Assembly: GCA_003567075.1 (NCBI GenBank)
Contig: PXAU01000245.1
Location: forward strand, 1 to 6,631
Direction of reading: 5' to 3'
Source of the DNA: Trueperaceae bacterium
GTDB lineage: Bacteria; Deinococcota; Deinococci; Deinococcales; Trueperaceae
Length of the DNA: 6,631 nucleotides
Positions within the stretch are counted from its first letter, which is position 1, and every line of letters starts with the position of its first letter. Of this stretch, positions 5,493 to 6,631 are shown piece by piece. The notes beneath the pieces were generated by a model. It had not been told where the DNA came from and ran no database searches. It saw nothing but the letters and a program-made list of their open reading frames with translations. The translations under genes and the position numbers were made by a program.

Positions 5493-6631
5493 TTAGCCTC
5501 GCGCCTCCTTCGGCGGTCCCGCGGCCGCCGGTCCGCCGTCATCATGGCCGTCGCGCCCGCCTTCGCCCGCCGTCCCGTCCTCCTGGCGCTGGTCTTCTGA
5601 CATCAGCTCTGGCGGCAGGTCGCCCAGCGCCTTGGCACGGCGCAGCGGGTTGGTAAAGCGCTCGGGCAGGAAGCCCTTGGCGGCGATGAACAGCACCACC
5701 AGCGCCAGGATCATCGACACCACGTCGCGGGTGAGGCCGCTGAAGGTGATGTTGAGGATCGAGCCGCCGTTCTTCAGCACCCCGAACAGGAACGCCGCCA
5801 GCACGATGCCGACCGGACTGTTGCCGCCCAGGAGCGCCACCGCGATGCCGTCGAAGCCGTCCGCGGTGGGGATCGATTGGCGCAGGGCGTAGTCCTCCAG
5901 GGCGCCGCCCAGCACGTAGTGGCTGGCGGTGAGGCCGGCCAAGGCGCCGCTCATGGCCATCGCCATCACCGTGTTGCGGGGCAGGTTGGCGCCGCCGTAC
6001 TCGGCCGCGCGGGGCGACAGGCCCGAGGCCCGGAGCTCGTAGCCGAAACGGGTGCGGAACAGGAAGTAGTGCACGAACACGGCCGCGCCCAGCGCGATCA
6101 GGAACGAGGGGTTGAGGTTGCTGGGCGGAATCGCCAGCGGCGCCGCGCGCCACCCCAGCGCCGCCAGAAGGCCGTAGCCGGCCAGCGCCACCAGCGCGGC
6201 GAGGCCCAGGCGCCAGGTGAAGCGCTGCGGCCGCTTGAGGCGGTTGGTCAGCACCAACGCCAGCACCCCCAGCAGCAGCGCCGCGGGGAAGGCCACGTCG
6301 ACGGGCACCACGTTGGTGCCGGGCGTCTCGCGCAGGTCGATGCCGAACACGGCCGGCAGGCGCGGCAGCCGCGCGGTCTCCTGCAGCTCGTGCGACTTCG
6401 GCTCGGAGCCCGGCATGCGGAAGGGCAGGTCGAGCACGAAGGGGGTATCGCCGGGCCGAGGCTGCGACACCAGCACCGCGCCCACCAGCACCACCACGCC
6501 CACCAGCGCGAGCACCAGGCGTGGCCGCGGCCGCAGGGCGCGGCGCAACCACGGCAGGGCGTACGCCACGATCAGCACCCCGATCACGATGCCGAGCAGT
6601 TGGATCACCCGCACTGCCGGCGCCGCGAAGG
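5493..6631 (-). CDS. ABC transporter permease, BPD_transp_2 family, nucleoside/BMP type (YufP/NupP-like), 5' end outside window
   Basis: Inner-membrane permease, partner of the YufQ-like protein encoded one base downstream. The frame stays open to the window edge (378 residues visible; a GTG at 6614 is in frame). The family's first half with an FRAGLFNIG-like motif is absent, so the true start is probably beyond 6631. Counting from the GTG at 6614, the periplasmic loop FRMPGSEPKSHELQETARLPRL lies at 65-86, the coupling segment RTRFGYELRASGLSPRAAEYGG at 187-208, and SIPTADGFDGIAVALLGGNSPVGI at 247-270. Hydrophobic stretches lie near 4-20, 33-50, 108-123, 134-156, 168-186, 214-236, 255-280 and 297-313. 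The pair at 108-156 sits where typical members go straight from the loop to the next helix, so it looks like an insertion. The last 50 or so residues form a hydrophilic Gly/Asp/Glu-rich tail. An ATPase and a BmpA-type binding protein would be expected upstream. Confidence 0.88.
   Translation of the reverse strand, partial: FAAPAVRVIQLLGIVIGVLIVAYALPWLRRALRPRPRLVLALVGVVVLVGAVLVSQPRPGDTPFVLDLPFRMPGSEPKSHELQETARLPRLPAVFGIDLRETPGTNVVPVDVAFPAALLLGVLALVLTNRLKRPQRFTWRLGLAALVALAGYGLLAALGWRAAPLAIPPSNLNPSFLIALGAAVFVHYFLFRTRFGYELRASGLSPRAAEYGGANLPRNTVMAMAMSGALAGLTASHYVLGGALEDYALRQSIPTADGFDGIAVALLGGNSPVGIVLAAFLFGVLKNGGSILNITFSGLTRDVVSMILALVVLFIAAKGFLPERFTNPLRRAKALGDLPPELMSEDQRQEDGTAGEGGRDGHDDGGPAAAGPPKEARG
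5497..5500 (-). promoter_or_regulatory. Ribosome binding site deciding the second permease start
   Basis: GAGG on the minus strand lies five bases before the GTG at 5491, just inside the end of the upstream gene. A stronger AAGGAGG lies at 5510-5504 but is 12 bases from the GTG, so it may assist or reflect re-initiation. Together they favour the GTG over the upstream ATG at 5545. Confidence 0.5.

Noticed and set aside
4490..5656. Long plus-strand open frame of 388 codons
   Set aside because: It lies antisense to the YufQ-like permease and neighbouring genes and translates to a His/Arg/Glu/Gln-rich low-complexity protein, typical of an antisense shadow in high-GC DNA.
5542..6552. Minus-strand open frame of 336 codons
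   Set aside because: Same strand but another frame of the YufP-like permease; the product is Ala/Gly/Arg-rich with no domain, while the permease frame has clear membrane helices and family motifs.
1..6631. CRISPR arrays, insertion sequences, tRNA or rRNA genes
   Set aside because: No spaced direct repeats, transposase-like proteins, terminal inverted repeats or RNA gene signatures were seen in reading either strand.

Overview
The window is high-GC bacterial DNA in which every supported gene lies on the minus strand, so transcription runs from high to low coordinates. Five genes are visible. Those at both ends run out of the window: the gene at the low end lacks its 3' end and the gene at the high end lacks its 5' end. 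The codon use, the GTG starts, the long antisense shadow frames and the protein styles fit a GC-rich free-living bacterium. A Deinococcota (Truepera/Deinococcus-like) origin is my impression from the proteins; no marker in the window proves it.

Region A (6631 to about 2975) reads as one transcription unit. It holds two BPD_transp_2 permeases of the nucleoside/BMP type (YufP/NupP-like, 5' partial, then YufQ/NupQ-like). They are joined by a stop-start junction with a one-base gap. A 4-alpha-glucanotransferase (malQ) follows 33 bases later with a strong ribosome binding site. The permeases' ATPase and BmpA-type lipoprotein are not in the window and would be expected upstream, beyond base 6631.

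Region B (2550-2974) is a 425-base gap in which I see no convincing gene. It contains one GC-rich inverted repeat.

Region C (2549 to 1) is a carbohydrate-uptake regulon. A LacI-family repressor is read from a clear sigma70-type promoter. A family 1 extracellular solute-binding protein with a Sec signal peptide follows and is open at base 1. Its MalF/MalG-type permeases probably lie just outside the window. The same palindromic core, GACAACGTTGTC, occurs in front of both genes. In front of lacI it overlaps a perfect -35 hexamer. It has the CG-centred form expected for a LacI-family operator, so the repressor probably controls itself and the transporter.

The parts fit uptake of a glucoside or oligosaccharide under local repressor control, beside a maltodextrin-processing enzyme. 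However, malQ is physically tied to the nucleoside-type permeases and no operator copy is seen near it. I find no previously undescribed system here. The best second-look items are the matched operator pair, the odd malQ/nucleoside-permease pairing, and extra hydrophobic segments in the first permease.
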